Positions 44,751 through 54,111 of a stretch of DNA of 64,000 nucleotides are shown here, in pieces. A program made the translations under genes and the position numbers. Under the pieces are notes generated by a model. It was not told the DNA's origin and searched no databases. It saw only the letters and a list, made by a program, of their open reading frames with translations. Source of the stretch: Arachidicoccus terrestris (lineage in GTDB: Bacteria; Bacteroidota; Bacteroidia; Chitinophagales; Chitinophagaceae); the NCBI RefSeq assembly GCF_020042345.1, contig NZ_CP083387.1, forward strand, positions 3,720,001 through 3,784,000, in the 5' to 3' direction. The stretch's first letter is position 1, and every line of letters begins with the position of its first letter.

Positions 44751-45312
44751 GGGGAGGAAGATTTTTGATCATATAATTTTTGAGATTTCTTTTGCCGTTT
44801 TGAATATAACTTTTTACCTGATCTCCATTATACCCGGTTTTTACAGAGATTTCCTGATAGGAATGGTTCTCCAGATAATAAAGGGAGATACAGGTTCTTT
44901 GCTCCTTATTGAGCAGTTCCAGAGCGGACTGCATCTGATCCAGCTGGCTTTCCCGATCCTGGATATTATCGAGTTCACTTTCTGAGCTAATTTCCAAGAG
45001 CTCTTCTTTCAGTTCTTCCATCCGGCTATGCTTTTGCCCTCTGATATGCATCAGACAATGGTTTTTAGCTACCGTATAAAGCCAATTTTTAAAATTAGTA
45101 ATTTTGTGTCGGCTGACCGTCTGTAATACGTGAAAAAATATTTGTTGGGTGGCATCTTTTGCTTCTTCAGGGTCGTTCAAATACTTCATGGCGACCCCTA
45201 AAACCAGTACTGTATAGCGCTGAAGTAAGATTCCCAGCCAATAATTATCCTGACTCTGCATATATTTGCTGAGCAGAAAGTCATCATTGTATTTTTGATG
45301 GATTGGACTCAA
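44737..45312 (-). CDS. ECF-type sigma-70 family factor
   Basis: A 191-residue sigma factor. Region 2 includes LGVAMKYLNDPEEAKDATQQ and NFKNWLYTVAKNHCLMHIR. Region 4 includes LNKEQRTCISLYYLENHSYQ and EISVKTGYNGDQVKSYIQNG. The start is probably TTG 45312, because region 2 homology begins near residue 10; ATG 45261 would cut into it. The next gene overlaps by 14 bases and likely encodes its partner. The promoter region shared with the divergent NlpC/P60 gene does not contain the GGGTTAC/GTAT boxes seen at 23.6 kb. Confidence 0.88.
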   Translation of the reverse strand: MSPIHQKYNDDFLLSKYMQSQDNYWLGILLQRYTVLVLGVAMKYLNDPEEAKDATQQIFFHVLQTVSRHKITNFKNWLYTVAKNHCLMHIRGQKHSRMEELKEELLEISSESELDNIQDRESQLDQMQSALELLNKEQRTCISLYYLENHSYQEISVKTGYNGDQVKSYIQNGKRNLKNYMIKNLPPHGGS

Positions 45313-45434
45313 ATAGGGAACGGTTTTGTATTTAGATGCATTCTTGCCCAGAATTCCATAACGGTAAAGGGTAATGAGGTGCTTGTGATCAGGCTAAAAT
45401 TAGCCAATTATTATTAATTATTAGTGAGAAAAGT

Positions 45435-46187
45435 ATGTTTCACGTTATTGGTATAACACCCGTTGCGCCGATCCGGCTAGAACCCTCTCATCGTTCTGAG
45501 ATGGTGAGTCAGCTGCTATTTGGGGAAATGGCTGAATTACTGAATCGCGATGGCGATTTTCTTCAGGTACGCACGGTTTATGACCAGTATGTTGGATGGA
45601 TACAGGCAAATCAAGTCACGGATGTATTGGAGAGTTGGCTGGAGAAGTCTAAAACAGAGGGATATATAGATCAGGTCACAACTATTGAAGTGGCAGGTCA
45701 GCCCATGGTGGTATATCCGGGGACGCCGGTCTGGCGCAGTGATACACTGGCAGGTATCCCGGTGGACTATGGAGCGGTTTCTCCGGTAAAGCCTAAGCGT
45801 AGATCCAGAAAAAACCTTCAGGAAGCGACCTTAACCTATATGAACACTTCTTATTTATGGGGCGGTAAAACGGTAGCAGGAACAGATTGTAGCGGATTTG
45901 TACAACAAGTTTATAAACTTTTCGGAACCGATTTGCCCAGGGATGCCTATCTTCAGGCGGAAGTAGGTGAGGTCGTTGGCTTTCTGGAGGAATCAAGGCC
46001 CGGTGACCTGGCTTTTTTTGACAATGCCGAAGGGCGTATCACACATGTGGGTATCTTATTGGGACCTAATAAGATTATACATGCCTCCGGGCAAGTTAGA
46101 ATTGATATGATCGATTCACAGGGCATCAAACAAAAGGTTAGCCGGCAACGAACGCATTTTCTAAGAATTATCAAAAGAGTGTGGTAG
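45435..46187 (+). CDS. NlpC/P60 cysteine peptidase with N-terminal SH3-like domain
   Basis: A 250-residue peptidoglycan endopeptidase. Residues 8-70 form a bacterial SH3-like domain (VAPIRLEPSHRSEMVSQLLF, YVGWIQANQV) that usually binds cell-wall peptide. The C-terminal C40 domain has the catalytic triad Cys152 in AGTDCSGFVQQVY, His204 in ITHVGILLG and His216 in IIHASG. There is no evident signal peptide, so it may be exported by another route or act on recycled wall fragments in the cytoplasm, as some Bacteroidota homologues do. Confidence 0.9.
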   Translation: MFHVIGITPVAPIRLEPSHRSEMVSQLLFGEMAELLNRDGDFLQVRTVYDQYVGWIQANQVTDVLESWLEKSKTEGYIDQVTTIEVAGQPMVVYPGTPVWRSDTLAGIPVDYGAVSPVKPKRRSRKNLQEATLTYMNTSYLWGGKTVAGTDCSGFVQQVYKLFGTDLPRDAYLQAEVGEVVGFLEESRPGDLAFFDNAEGRITHVGILLGPNKIIHASGQVRIDMIDSQGIKQKVSRQRTHFLRIIKRVW

Positions 46188-46190
46188 AAG

Positions 46191-46222
46191 TTTGGCTGCT
46201 AAATATTTTCTCCTTATCTTTG
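46191..46222 (+). promoter_or_regulatory. Consensus Bacteroidota promoter of tRNA-fMet
   Basis: TTTG (46191-46194), a 20-base spacer, then TATCTTTG (46215-46222), an exact match to TAnnTTTG. The -33 box overlaps the bases just after the preceding gene. Confidence 0.75.
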
Positions 46223-46310
46223 CAACCCGTTTGGGAAACACGGTTATTCTTTCCCAGATGCGCGATAAAAACATTCAGGGAGTTTACTCCATTATTGATA
46301 AAGATTATAT

Positions 46311-46382
<72 letters not shown>

Positions 46383-46396
46383 CAGCTGAAAGGCGA

Positions 46397-46426
46397 AAAG
46401 CTCCACAATTTTGTGGGGCTTTTTTT
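46397..46426 (+). terminator. Intrinsic terminator after tRNA-fMet
   Basis: AAAAGCTCCACA (46397-46408) pairs with TGTGGGGCTTTT (46412-46423), with one G-T wobble, followed by more T residues. Confidence 0.85.
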
Positions 46427-46474
46427 GTCGCTGCGGATCAGGTATGACGTTTTTTTCATTCAGCATTAAAATTC

Positions 46475-46482
46475 TACCTTTG
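46475..46482 (+). promoter_or_regulatory. Promoter -7 element TACCTTTG of era
   Basis: Exact TAnnTTTG match 39 bases before the era start; a TTTT stretch stands where the -33 TTTG would be (46451-46454). Confidence 0.6.
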
Positions 46483-46521
46483 CATTTGGTACGGATTCAT
46501 TTTTTTGTTTAAATACCCTTC

Positions 46522-47394
46522 ATGAAATCTGGGTTTGTTAATATTTTCGGAAAGCCAAATGCGGGGAAAAGTACCCTGCTAAATGCCCTCTTGGGGGAAA
46601 AACTGGCTATTGTATCCAGTAAGGTACAAACTACTCGGCACAGAATTAAAGGTTTCTTGAATAAAAAGGATGTCTACCAGATCATTTTGTCCGATACGCC
46701 AGGCATCATCGAGCCTAAGTATAAATTGCATCAGAAAATGATGGGTAATGTTAAAAGTGCCCTGGAAGATGCAGATGTTGCCGTATTGCTGGTGGATATA
46801 CAAGATGACTGGGATGAGTGTGCGAAACTTTTCACTTCCCTTCGCCTAAAAGTTCCTTGTATCATCGCCATCAACAAAATCGACAAGGCCAATCCGGACA
46901 ATGTAAAGGCGGCTAAAGCTTTTTTTGGCACGCTGCCTTATTGCAGGAACGTTGTTACACTGAGTGCCCTTAATCAGAAAATCTTTGAGAAACTAATCCA
47001 GGCTATTGTAGCGTTATTGCCGGAGGGTATGCCGTTTTATGACGAGGATGAGATGACCGATTTACCTACCAAATTTTTTGTGGGTGAGCTTATACGGGAA
47101 AAGATCTATTTGCTTTTCGGTGATGAGATTCCTTATCACGCGGCTGTCCTGGTTAATGCTTTCAAAGAGAAAACGACATTGATCAAAATACAGGCCGATA
47201 TCATTGTGCAAAGAGAAACCCAGAAGATGATCCTTATAGGAGAGAAGGGGTCGATGATCAAAAAAATCGGTACACTGGCCCGGGAAGATATCGAGAAATT
47301 CCTGGAACAAAAGGTTTTTCTGGAGCTTTTTGTTAAAGTGCGCCCTAAATGGCGGGAAAGTGATGCTCAGCTAAAAGAATACGGTTATAATTAA
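46522..47394 (+). CDS. era: GTPase Era
   Basis: An essential GTPase that helps 30S subunit maturation by binding 16S rRNA. The 290-residue protein has G1 FGKPNAGKSTLLNAL, G3 DTPGI and G4 INKID. The C-terminal KH domain (RETQKMILIGEKGSMIKKIG) is followed by the conserved ending FVKVRPKWRESDAQL. Its own promoter is close. The other ribosome GTPase, Der, lies 77 bases downstream. Confidence 0.97.
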   Translation: MKSGFVNIFGKPNAGKSTLLNALLGEKLAIVSSKVQTTRHRIKGFLNKKDVYQIILSDTPGIIEPKYKLHQKMMGNVKSALEDADVAVLLVDIQDDWDECAKLFTSLRLKVPCIIAINKIDKANPDNVKAAKAFFGTLPYCRNVVTLSALNQKIFEKLIQAIVALLPEGMPFYDEDEMTDLPTKFFVGELIREKIYLLFGDEIPYHAAVLVNAFKEKTTLIKIQADIIVQRETQKMILIGEKGSMIKKIGTLAREDIEKFLEQKVFLELFVKVRPKWRESDAQLKEYGYN

Positions 47395-47471
47395 TTAAGA
47401 ATAAAAGTACAGGTAATTACCGGAACAGGCCATGATGGCTGTCCTGATTGATCCACATTAATGAAATATTT

Positions 47472-48785
47472 ATGAGTTATACAGTAGCGATAGTAGGTCG
47501 GCCCAATGTAGGTAAGAGTACGTTTTTCAACCGCCTGCTGGAAGAAAGAAAAGCAATAGTGGATGATGTCAGCGGTGTGACCAGGGATCGCCAGTATGGT
47601 GTGACGGAATGGAATGGCCGTTCTTTTAACGTTATTGACACCGGTGGCTTTGTCCATGGCTCAGAAGATGTATTTGAAATCGAGATTTGCAAGCAAGTCA
47701 AAACAGCGATCGATGAGGCTGATGTAATCATTTTTATGACAGATGCAGCAACGGGGATCACTGATCTGGATGACGCAATGGCTAATATGTTGCGAAGAAC
47801 AACTAAGCCCGTATTAGTAGCGGTGAATAAGGTAGATAATAATAACCGGTATTTAGAAGCAACTGAGTTTTATATACTGGGTTTTGAAAAGGTATTTTTT
47901 ATCAGTTCAATAAGCGGTAGTGGTACTGGTGAGTTACTGGATGCTGTAACTGAACTAATGCCGGAAGAAACAGAAAGCTCCGTAGAAAATACAGATCTGC
48001 CTAAAATTGCCATTATAGGACAACCCAATGTCGGGAAATCGTCTCTGTTAAATGCGCTGACCGGTCAGGAAAGAACCATTGTCAGTGATATTGCAGGTAC
48101 GACCAGGGATACGATCCATACCCATTATAATCTCTTTCAGAAAGAGTTTATTTTGATCGATACCGCAGGTATTCGTAAAAAAAACAAGGAAAAGGATGAT
48201 CTGGAATTTTATTCAGTCATCCGGGCGATCAAAGCAATGGATGAGGCTGATACCTGTCTGCTCTTATTGGATGCGGAAAAAGGCATCACCGCGCAAGATA
48301 TCAATATATTTTCACTGGCCGCCAGAAAGGGAAAGGGTATCACCTTGCTAGTTAATAAATGGGACCTGATCGAAGACAAAGCTACTAATACAGCCAGAGA
48401 CTATGAAAAGGAGTTGAAAAAACGTATTGCACCGTTTAATGATATTCCTATCGTGTTTATCTCCGCAAAGGAAAAAACAAGGATCTTTAAGGCAATTGAA
48501 ATAGCCTTGGAAGTCTGTGAGAATAAAAAGCAGCGTATTGCAACCAGTAAACTCAACGACGTGATGTTAAAGGCGATTGAGGCCTATCATGCACCGGTCG
48601 TAAGGGGTAATTCTATTAAGATCAAATATGTGATGCAATTGCCCACTCATGTCCCCTCTTTTGCCTTTTTTGCCAATTATCCGGACGATATTAAGACGCC
48701 CTATAAAAATTACTTAGAAAACCAGTTAAGGAGCCATTTTAACTTTAAGGGCGTACCCGTCCGAATTTTCTTCCGTAAAAAATAA
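47472..48785 (+). CDS. der: Ribosome assembly GTPase Der (EngA)
   Basis: A double-GTPase needed for 50S assembly. ATG 47472 starts directly at the first G domain (MSYTVAIVGRPNVGKSTFFN), so the eight upstream codons of the open frame are not used. The second G domain begins IAIIGQPNVGKSSLLNAL with DTAGIRKK. The C-terminal KH-like domain includes VVRGNSIKIKYVMQLPTHVP, and the protein ends GVPVRIFFRKK. At 437 residues it is the expected size. Likely co-transcribed with era. Confidence 0.97.
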   Translation: MSYTVAIVGRPNVGKSTFFNRLLEERKAIVDDVSGVTRDRQYGVTEWNGRSFNVIDTGGFVHGSEDVFEIEICKQVKTAIDEADVIIFMTDAATGITDLDDAMANMLRRTTKPVLVAVNKVDNNNRYLEATEFYILGFEKVFFISSISGSGTGELLDAVTELMPEETESSVENTDLPKIAIIGQPNVGKSSLLNALTGQERTIVSDIAGTTRDTIHTHYNLFQKEFILIDTAGIRKKNKEKDDLEFYSVIRAIKAMDEADTCLLLLDAEKGITAQDINIFSLAARKGKGITLLVNKWDLIEDKATNTARDYEKELKKRIAPFNDIPIVFISAKEKTRIFKAIEIALEVCENKKQRIATSKLNDVMLKAIEAYHAPVVRGNSIKIKYVMQLPTHVPSFAFFANYPDDIKTPYKNYLENQLRSHFNFKGVPVRIFFRKK

Positions 48786-48822
48786 GCCTATCGTACGAGT
48801 GCTGCAAGATAAATAAGTAAGC

Positions 48823-48860
48823 ACCCTGCTTTATCCTTTACCAGATAAGCAGGGGTTATT
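48823..48860. terminator. Possible terminator between convergent der and LtaS-like genes
   Basis: CCCTGCTT (from 48824) pairs with AAGCAGGG (to 48854), around an inner TATC/GATA helix. The T tract is weak. Confidence 0.4.
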
Positions 48861-48881
48861 GTTTGAACAAAAAGTTCAATA

Positions 48882-50873
48882 TTAGTGAAGTTTATTATTG
48901 AGAATCATGTACTTATCCGTCTGATAAATAGCATTGATCAGTAGCTCGTAATGCTTTTTTACAGAATCGGCCAGTTTTACGGGCTGATTATTGAACATAT
49001 TAAACGCCTTTGGTTTTTGCTGACGGTCTACGTCATAAAAATAATACAGCGAATCCTGCATCAGCCCGATAGTGATATTGCTGGGATCATATATAAAGAC
49101 GCCATTATGGTCCGGATGAGCCCTCATATGCGGGCTCATCAGATCACGGCCCATAGTGGTGTTTTTGTAAGGTAGCCTGGCCAATCCCGCGATAGTAGGC
49201 AACACATCTGCCTGAGAGGCATAACTATTGATCTGCTCCGGACGGATAAGTCCGGGCGCATAAAATAACAAAGGAACATGCATATTTACCAGTGAGCCAT
49301 TGGTCCAGGCATCCGGATAGTATTTGGAAGCGTCTCCTTTTGTACCATGATCTCCGACAAAGACAAAGATCGTGTTCTTGAAGTAGGGTTGCTTTTTAGC
49401 TGCCTCAATAAAATGGCGGTAACAATAATCAGTATAACGAAAGGCGTTCAGTTCTGCCAGACTGGTAAAGCCATTCTCCAGGATCTCCTTTTGTGAGTAG
49501 TGAACCAGCTTAAAGTTGTCTTTATCATCTTCAGGAATGGTATAAGGACGATGATTATCAGCGGTCTGAATGATCGCAAAAAAAGGCTTGGTGGCTTTTG
49601 AGAAGTCCTGGTTTGCCCTTTCAAAAATGTGTCTGTCACTGACGCCCCAGACGTTTATTTTAGGGGCGTCATAATCGGGCTGTTCGATGGTTTCCAGACC
49701 AGGAATATTATTTTCAAGCACGCCCCGGATATTTGCCCAGCTTAAGCTACCGCCGATATAATAACTTTTATCATAGTTTTTAAAAGCATTGATAATGGTA
49801 TGCTGATTAACGGCTCCCGGATTTCGGCTGGAAGTAGAATTTCTTTCAACGTCGGGAATACCTGTGATGATTGCCCATACACCTCTGGCCGTACCAACGG
49901 ATGGTGAAAAACATCTGGTAAAGAATAGACCCTGTTTAGACAGTGAGTCAAAATAAGGCGTGGGATTAAGCGTATTGCCTGACATGGAGCTCTTTACATA
50001 GCTAAAGGATTCGCAGATGACTAGCACGACGTTGGGAGGGTTAACAGCCGGGGTATCCGGCGTAATAATTCTTTCAAAGTTCAGCTTATTTTGATCCGGC
50101 TGTTTGATATCCAGGAAATCCACCATTAAGGGATAACTTTTTTTTACCGCCTCCTTGTTATAGGTGATGCTGGCATGTTGCAAGGTGCTAAAAAAAGACT
50201 GAAAGGGATTCAGCGCCATATTCGAGGCGTAATCACTACCCAAGGTAAATGCATCGCTCCAACGCAAAGGGTATTGCCCCAGGCGGCCAAAAATAAAAAA
50301 GGCAAGCAGCAGAAAATAAACGATACCGACAGTGATACGCCTGGACTTAGTCACCTGGTCACCCGCTCTTTTGTTAACCCAACGGTAAGTCAGACGGATA
50401 AACCAATGCAGTAAAAAGGTTCCGATGATTAGTGTAAATAAGATCCAGAAGACAGGATATGTTTCCATAACCATCCCGAAAGAAGCGTCTTCCTGCAGGT
50501 ACTCGAGCACACTGGCGTTGAGACTGGCGCCTAAATATGCGAAATAGGCGAATCCTGCAATGTACATAAAAACAAAAAGAAATGTGAAAATGCCCCAATA
50601 AATAAAGGCCGTTTTCTTGCCCTTTGCTTTTTTAAACGGATGTAAGGCCGGTAGCAGCGATAAAAGAAAGCCTACCAATGCGGCTACGCTGACGATACGC
50701 AAATCATATCGAAGACCAAGCCAGAATGCCTTGCCCATGGGGTGGTCGATATCCAGAGCCGGTTTTGGGAAAATGTTCATTTCAATGATACGCAAAAGGG
50801 ACATTAGAACTATAAAAAATATGCTAATTATCAATAACCATTGGATAGAACTTGGTATTTTTATGCGCTTCAT
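48882..50873 (-). CDS. LTA synthase/MdoB-like membrane sulfatase-fold phosphotransferase
   Basis: A 663-residue inner-membrane enzyme. Five helices occupy about residues 10-190 (for example WLLIISIFFIVLMSLL and AALVGFLLSLLPAL). An extracytoplasmic alkaline-phosphatase-fold domain follows with the metal site VLVICESFSYVK, the catalytic Thr in SPSVGTARGVWAI, and FVFVGDHGTKGD. Relatives transfer phosphoglycerol (LtaS, MdoB/OpgB) or phosphoethanolamine. In a Gram-negative Bacteroidota, lipoteichoic acid is not expected, so the acceptor is probably a glycan or lipid of the envelope; this is inference. Confidence 0.88.
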   Translation of the reverse strand: MKRIKIPSSIQWLLIISIFFIVLMSLLRIIEMNIFPKPALDIDHPMGKAFWLGLRYDLRIVSVAALVGFLLSLLPALHPFKKAKGKKTAFIYWGIFTFLFVFMYIAGFAYFAYLGASLNASVLEYLQEDASFGMVMETYPVFWILFTLIIGTFLLHWFIRLTYRWVNKRAGDQVTKSRRITVGIVYFLLLAFFIFGRLGQYPLRWSDAFTLGSDYASNMALNPFQSFFSTLQHASITYNKEAVKKSYPLMVDFLDIKQPDQNKLNFERIITPDTPAVNPPNVVLVICESFSYVKSSMSGNTLNPTPYFDSLSKQGLFFTRCFSPSVGTARGVWAIITGIPDVERNSTSSRNPGAVNQHTIINAFKNYDKSYYIGGSLSWANIRGVLENNIPGLETIEQPDYDAPKINVWGVSDRHIFERANQDFSKATKPFFAIIQTADNHRPYTIPEDDKDNFKLVHYSQKEILENGFTSLAELNAFRYTDYCYRHFIEAAKKQPYFKNTIFVFVGDHGTKGDASKYYPDAWTNGSLVNMHVPLLFYAPGLIRPEQINSYASQADVLPTIAGLARLPYKNTTMGRDLMSPHMRAHPDHNGVFIYDPSNITIGLMQDSLYYFYDVDRQQKPKAFNMFNNQPVKLADSVKKHYELLINAIYQTDKYMILNNKLH

Positions 50874-50924
50874 GAGCTGATTTTTGGCTCCAAAAGTAAT
50901 AAAATTTTAAACCTTGGCTTATAA

Positions 50925-51542
50925 ATGATATTTTCCTATTTCGAAAATTTTGATAAATATCTTTTTTTAAAAATAAATACGGTCTGGACCAGCCCTGTTC
51001 TGGATAGTATCCTTCCCTGGTGGCGGGATAAAAATACCTGGATTCCCCTATATATCTTCCTGGGGCTGTTTATCTTTATTAATTTCGGCAAAAAAGCGCT
51101 ACCCTGGTTTCTGTTTGTACTGGCTACAGCGGCACTCATGGATCAGATCAGCAGCCATTTTCTAAAAGAGTATTTTGATCGGGTGCGACCCTGTAATGAT
51201 GTGGTGATGCGGCTTAAAGAAAGATTTCTGGTAAGGCATCGTCCGCAGAGTGGTAGCTTCCCTTCCTCTCATGCCTGCAATCATTTTGCGCTGGGCTTGT
51301 TTTTTCTGTTGACACTCAAAAGGTATTTTGGTAAATGGGCCTGGCTGTTTATTTTTTGGGCAGCGACAATCTGTTATGGGCAGATCTATGTAGGGGTACA
51401 TTATCCGACAGATGTTATTGCCGGCGCCATTATCGGCTCTTTGGTGGGGCTCGGTATGTATGGATTATTTACCCGTTTTTTTAAAATGCCTGATCCGCCT
51501 GGACATGAAAGAACACTCAGCAAACAAGTATCCAGATTATGA
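50925..51542 (+). CDS. PAP2-family phosphatase
   Basis: A 205-residue membrane phosphatase with five or six helices and the three PAP2 signature blocks: KEYFDRVRPC, GSFPSSHACNHF and VGVHYPTDVIAGAI, which carry the Arg, Ser-His and catalytic His. Such proteins dephosphorylate undecaprenyl diphosphate, phosphatidic acid or similar lipids. It may work with the divergent LtaS-like gene, 51 bases away, in envelope lipid metabolism. It overlaps rlmH by four bases (ATGA). Confidence 0.92.
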   Translation: MIFSYFENFDKYLFLKINTVWTSPVLDSILPWWRDKNTWIPLYIFLGLFIFINFGKKALPWFLFVLATAALMDQISSHFLKEYFDRVRPCNDVVMRLKERFLVRHRPQSGSFPSSHACNHFALGLFFLLTLKRYFGKWAWLFIFWAATICYGQIYVGVHYPTDVIAGAIIGSLVGLGMYGLFTRFFKMPDPPGHERTLSKQVSRL

Positions 51543-52012
51543 AAATTCAATTATGGTCTGTTGGGAAACCGCATGACCGCCAGCTATCTGCCAGTATTGA
51601 AGAATTTACGGTCCGGCTCCGAAAATATTATCCGGCCGAATGGTTTATTATTGCCCCGCCGAAGCATGCGGCATCCTTACAGATAGCCGATCTGAAAAAA
51701 CAGGAAGGAGAGCTCGTTTTAAATCAGTTGCAAGCAACAGACTTTCTGGTATTATTGGACGAAAAAGGGAAAATGCTCAGTTCTATTGATCTGGCTGCGT
51801 TTATTGAACAAAGAGCCACGGAAAGTACCAAAAGGATTGTATTTTTGATCGGCGGTGCCTTTGGCGTAGATGAGCCGGTCAGAAAAAGAGCCCAGATGGT
51901 CTGGAGCCTCTCCAAACTGGTTTTTCCGCATATGCTCGTCCGGCTGATTTTGGCGGAGCAGCTCTATAGAGCCTGCAGTATTATTCGGGGAGAAAAATAT
52001 CATCACATCTAA
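51539..52012 (+). CDS. rlmH: 23S rRNA (pseudouridine-1915 N3)-methyltransferase RlmH
   Basis: A 157-residue SPOUT methyltransferase acting on assembled 70S ribosomes. It starts MKIQLWSVGKPHD. The trefoil-knot SAM site is FLIGGAFGVDEPVRKRA, and the ending LAEQLYRACSIIRGEKYHH is diagnostic. It is the standard family length and is translationally coupled to the PAP2 gene through the ATGA overlap. Confidence 0.97.
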   Translation: MKIQLWSVGKPHDRQLSASIEEFTVRLRKYYPAEWFIIAPPKHAASLQIADLKKQEGELVLNQLQATDFLVLLDEKGKMLSSIDLAAFIEQRATESTKRIVFLIGGAFGVDEPVRKRAQMVWSLSKLVFPHMLVRLILAEQLYRACSIIRGEKYHHI

Positions 52013-52053
52013 TTTAACTAGTTCTGGCCGCGCGCACCTGAAAAAATGAATTT

Positions 52054-52707
52054 ATGGAGCATTTAAGTGTTACCCTTGTTATCATAATTATTACTTGTAT
52101 TGTATCCTTTATGGCTTTTTCTAATGAAGCACTGATGGGAAAGCTGATTTTCTATCCGCCTGCCATCAGTGAGCAAGGTCAATGGTACCGGTTTTTCAGC
52201 TGTGGACTGATCCATGGAGATTTTGGTCATCTGGCCTTTAACATGTATGCCTTTTACACCTTCGGTGTCGTCGTAGAAGGAAATTTTGCTTATATATTTG
52301 GAAATGGATTTGGCAAACTACTATATCTGATACTGTACATAACAGCTTTATTGGTTTGTTTGTTGCCCACCTATGTAAAGAATAAGGATAACTATGCCTA
52401 TCAGAGTCTGGGCGCTTCCGGGGCTGTGTCGGCGATTGTATTTGTCAGTATTCTACTTATGCCGACCGCCGAGATAGGATTGATTTTTATTCCGTTTTTT
52501 AGCCTGCCTTCTTTTATTTTCGGAGTGATCTACCTGATTATCACTGCCTGGTTGGATAAAAGAGGCAGCTCAAGAATTAATCATTCTGCCCACTTGTATG
52601 GCGGACTGTACGGTATTGCTTTTCTGATCCTGGCCTGTCAGCTATTCTCTCATTTTAATGTATTGGCACAATTCATTTTGCAGGTACGCAGCTATTTTCA
52701 GATTTAA
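52054..52707 (+). CDS. Rhomboid-family intramembrane serine protease
   Basis: A 217-residue integral membrane protease with six helices. The catalytic dyad is Ser122 in LGASGAVSA and His180 in AHLYGGLYG. Helix 2 has the conserved HLAFNMYAFYTFG. It cuts transmembrane segments of other membrane proteins. Some Bacteroidota and Proteobacteria rhomboids process C-terminal sorting helices (rhombosortase), but here there is no specific link. It is the third gene of a plus-strand run after rlmH. Confidence 0.92.
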   Translation: MEHLSVTLVIIIITCIVSFMAFSNEALMGKLIFYPPAISEQGQWYRFFSCGLIHGDFGHLAFNMYAFYTFGVVVEGNFAYIFGNGFGKLLYLILYITALLVCLLPTYVKNKDNYAYQSLGASGAVSAIVFVSILLMPTAEIGLIFIPFFSLPSFIFGVIYLIITAWLDKRGSSRINHSAHLYGGLYGIAFLILACQLFSHFNVLAQFILQVRSYFQI

Positions 52708-52733
52708 AAAGCAGGCTTGATATGCATTCAGGA

Positions 52734-53135
52734 TCAGTCTGTTTCCCTGTTGAAGATAAAGGCGCGATCCATCTTTTCCATACCCAATTTGGGATAGTAC
52801 GCTACTGCGCTGGGAGCTGCCAGTAGCAAGAGCATACTTTGAGGGCCGATTTCGAGGCGGGTACGGCGCACAAGTTCTTTGCCGATTCCCTCATGTTGGT
52901 ATTCTTTACGGACCGCCAGGTCGGACAGGTAACAGCAGTAACAAAAGTCTGTCAGACTGCGGGCGATACCGACCAATTGGTCTCCATCCCAAGCACTTAC
53001 TGTCAGATCCGCTGCCTTAAACATGCTTTCAATCCGCTTCATATCACCGGTGGGGCGGTTGATGCCAGAACTATCAAATACTTCGATGATTGTGTCTATC
53101 GGAATTATCTTATTAATTGCGTAAATGATTGGCAT
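52734..53135 (-). CDS. GNAT-family N-acetyltransferase
   Basis: A 133-residue acetyltransferase. The acetyl-CoA loop is VRKEYQHEGIGKELVRRT, preceded by strand DLAV and followed by a C-terminal aromatic strand, VAYYPKLGMEKMD. The N-terminus (AINKIIPIDTIIEVFDSSGI) resembles the group annotated as aminoglycoside- or histone-acetyltransferase-like, but the substrate cannot be assigned. It is convergent with the rhomboid gene. Confidence 0.88.
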   Translation of the reverse strand: MPIIYAINKIIPIDTIIEVFDSSGINRPTGDMKRIESMFKAADLTVSAWDGDQLVGIARSLTDFCYCCYLSDLAVRKEYQHEGIGKELVRRTRLEIGPQSMLLLLAAPSAVAYYPKLGMEKMDRAFIFNRETD

Positions 53136-53271
53136 AGATAAAGGTTTAAATTAGTCATGAAATCTGACCAAAGTTACCTGATCCATTGGAAGAGCCAAGT
53201 TTATTTTAATAACGAATGTCTGTTTGCCGCAGGCATATTTTGAATGTTTTTTTGCTTGTTAGCCGTCTTTA

Positions 53272-53303
53272 TTTGTCTTTCCCGCAGATTGCGAGTAATT
53301 TTG
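53272..53303 (+). promoter_or_regulatory. Consensus promoter of hisF-hisIE
   Basis: TTTG (53272-53275), a 20-base spacer and TAATTTTG (53296-53303, exact TAnnTTTG), 16 bases before the hisF ATG. The spacing equals that of the tRNA-fMet promoter. It implies these two genes are transcribed independently of other his genes. Confidence 0.65.
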
Positions 53304-53319
53304 ATCACTTCTATTATTT

Positions 53320-54078
53320 ATGTTAACGAAAAGAATCATTCCCTGCCTGGATATCAAAGATGGCAGAACGGTGAAAGGTATTAATTTTGAAAGCCTTCGT
53401 GACGCCGGAGACCCGGTGGAACTCGGAAAGTTCTATGCCGATCAGGGTGCAGATGAACTGGTCTTTTTGGACATCACTGCAACGGTAGAAAAAAGAAAGA
53501 CGCTGAGGGAGTTAGTCAGTAAGATAGCCCGCCATATCAATATTCCTTTCACGGTTGGGGGGGGGATCAGTTCTGTTGAGGATGGCAAGATCCTCCTGGA
53601 CAACGGAGCTGACAAAACTTCGGTCAATTCGGCGGCGTTTAAACGGCCGGAACTGATCCAAGAACTGGCAGGCGCATTTGGGAGCCAGTGTGTCGTCTTG
53701 GCCATTGATACCAAAAAAGAGGCTGATGGTCATTGGTATGTTTATTTGAATGGAGGCAGGCTTAAAACAGATATCCGTTGTGAGGACTGGGCCAGAAAGG
53801 GAGTGGAATTAGGTGCAGGGGAGATATTGCTGACATCTATGAATAATGATGGAACGAAACAGGGGTTTGCACTGGATATTACAGAGACGCTGGCAACGAC
53901 ATTACCGGTTCCGGTTATCGCCAGCGGTGGTGGCGGGACTGTAGAGCACTTTATAGATGTCTTTGAGTCGGCGCATGCGGATGCGGCGCTGGCTGCCAGC
54001 ATTTTTCATTTTAGAGAAGTAGAAATCGGTGTTTTAAAACGGAAGCTGGCGGAAGCAGGAATCCCTGTCAGGCAATAA
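53320..54078 (+). CDS. hisF: Imidazole glycerol phosphate synthase cyclase subunit
   Basis: With HisH it converts PRFAR and glutamine-derived ammonia into IGP and AICAR. The 252-residue TIM barrel has catalytic Asp11 in [15 protein letters not shown] and Asp130 in [11 protein letters not shown]. Phosphate-binding motifs are [12 protein letters not shown] and [12 protein letters not shown]. No hisH or hisA lies in the window. Confidence 0.96.
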   Translation: MLTKRIIPCLDIKDGRTVKGINFESLRDAGDPVELGKFYADQGADELVFLDITATVEKRKTLRELVSKIARHINIPFTVGGGISSVEDGKILLDNGADKTSVNSAAFKRPELIQELAGAFGSQCVVLAIDTKKEADGHWYVYLNGGRLKTDIRCEDWARKGVELGAGEILLTSMNNDGTKQGFALDITETLATTLPVPVIASGGGGTVEHFIDVFESAHADAALAASIFHFREVEIGVLKRKLAEAGIPVRQ

Positions 54079-54111
54079 GAAAATAAATAATCAAGTGAAA
54101 AGATAAGAATA

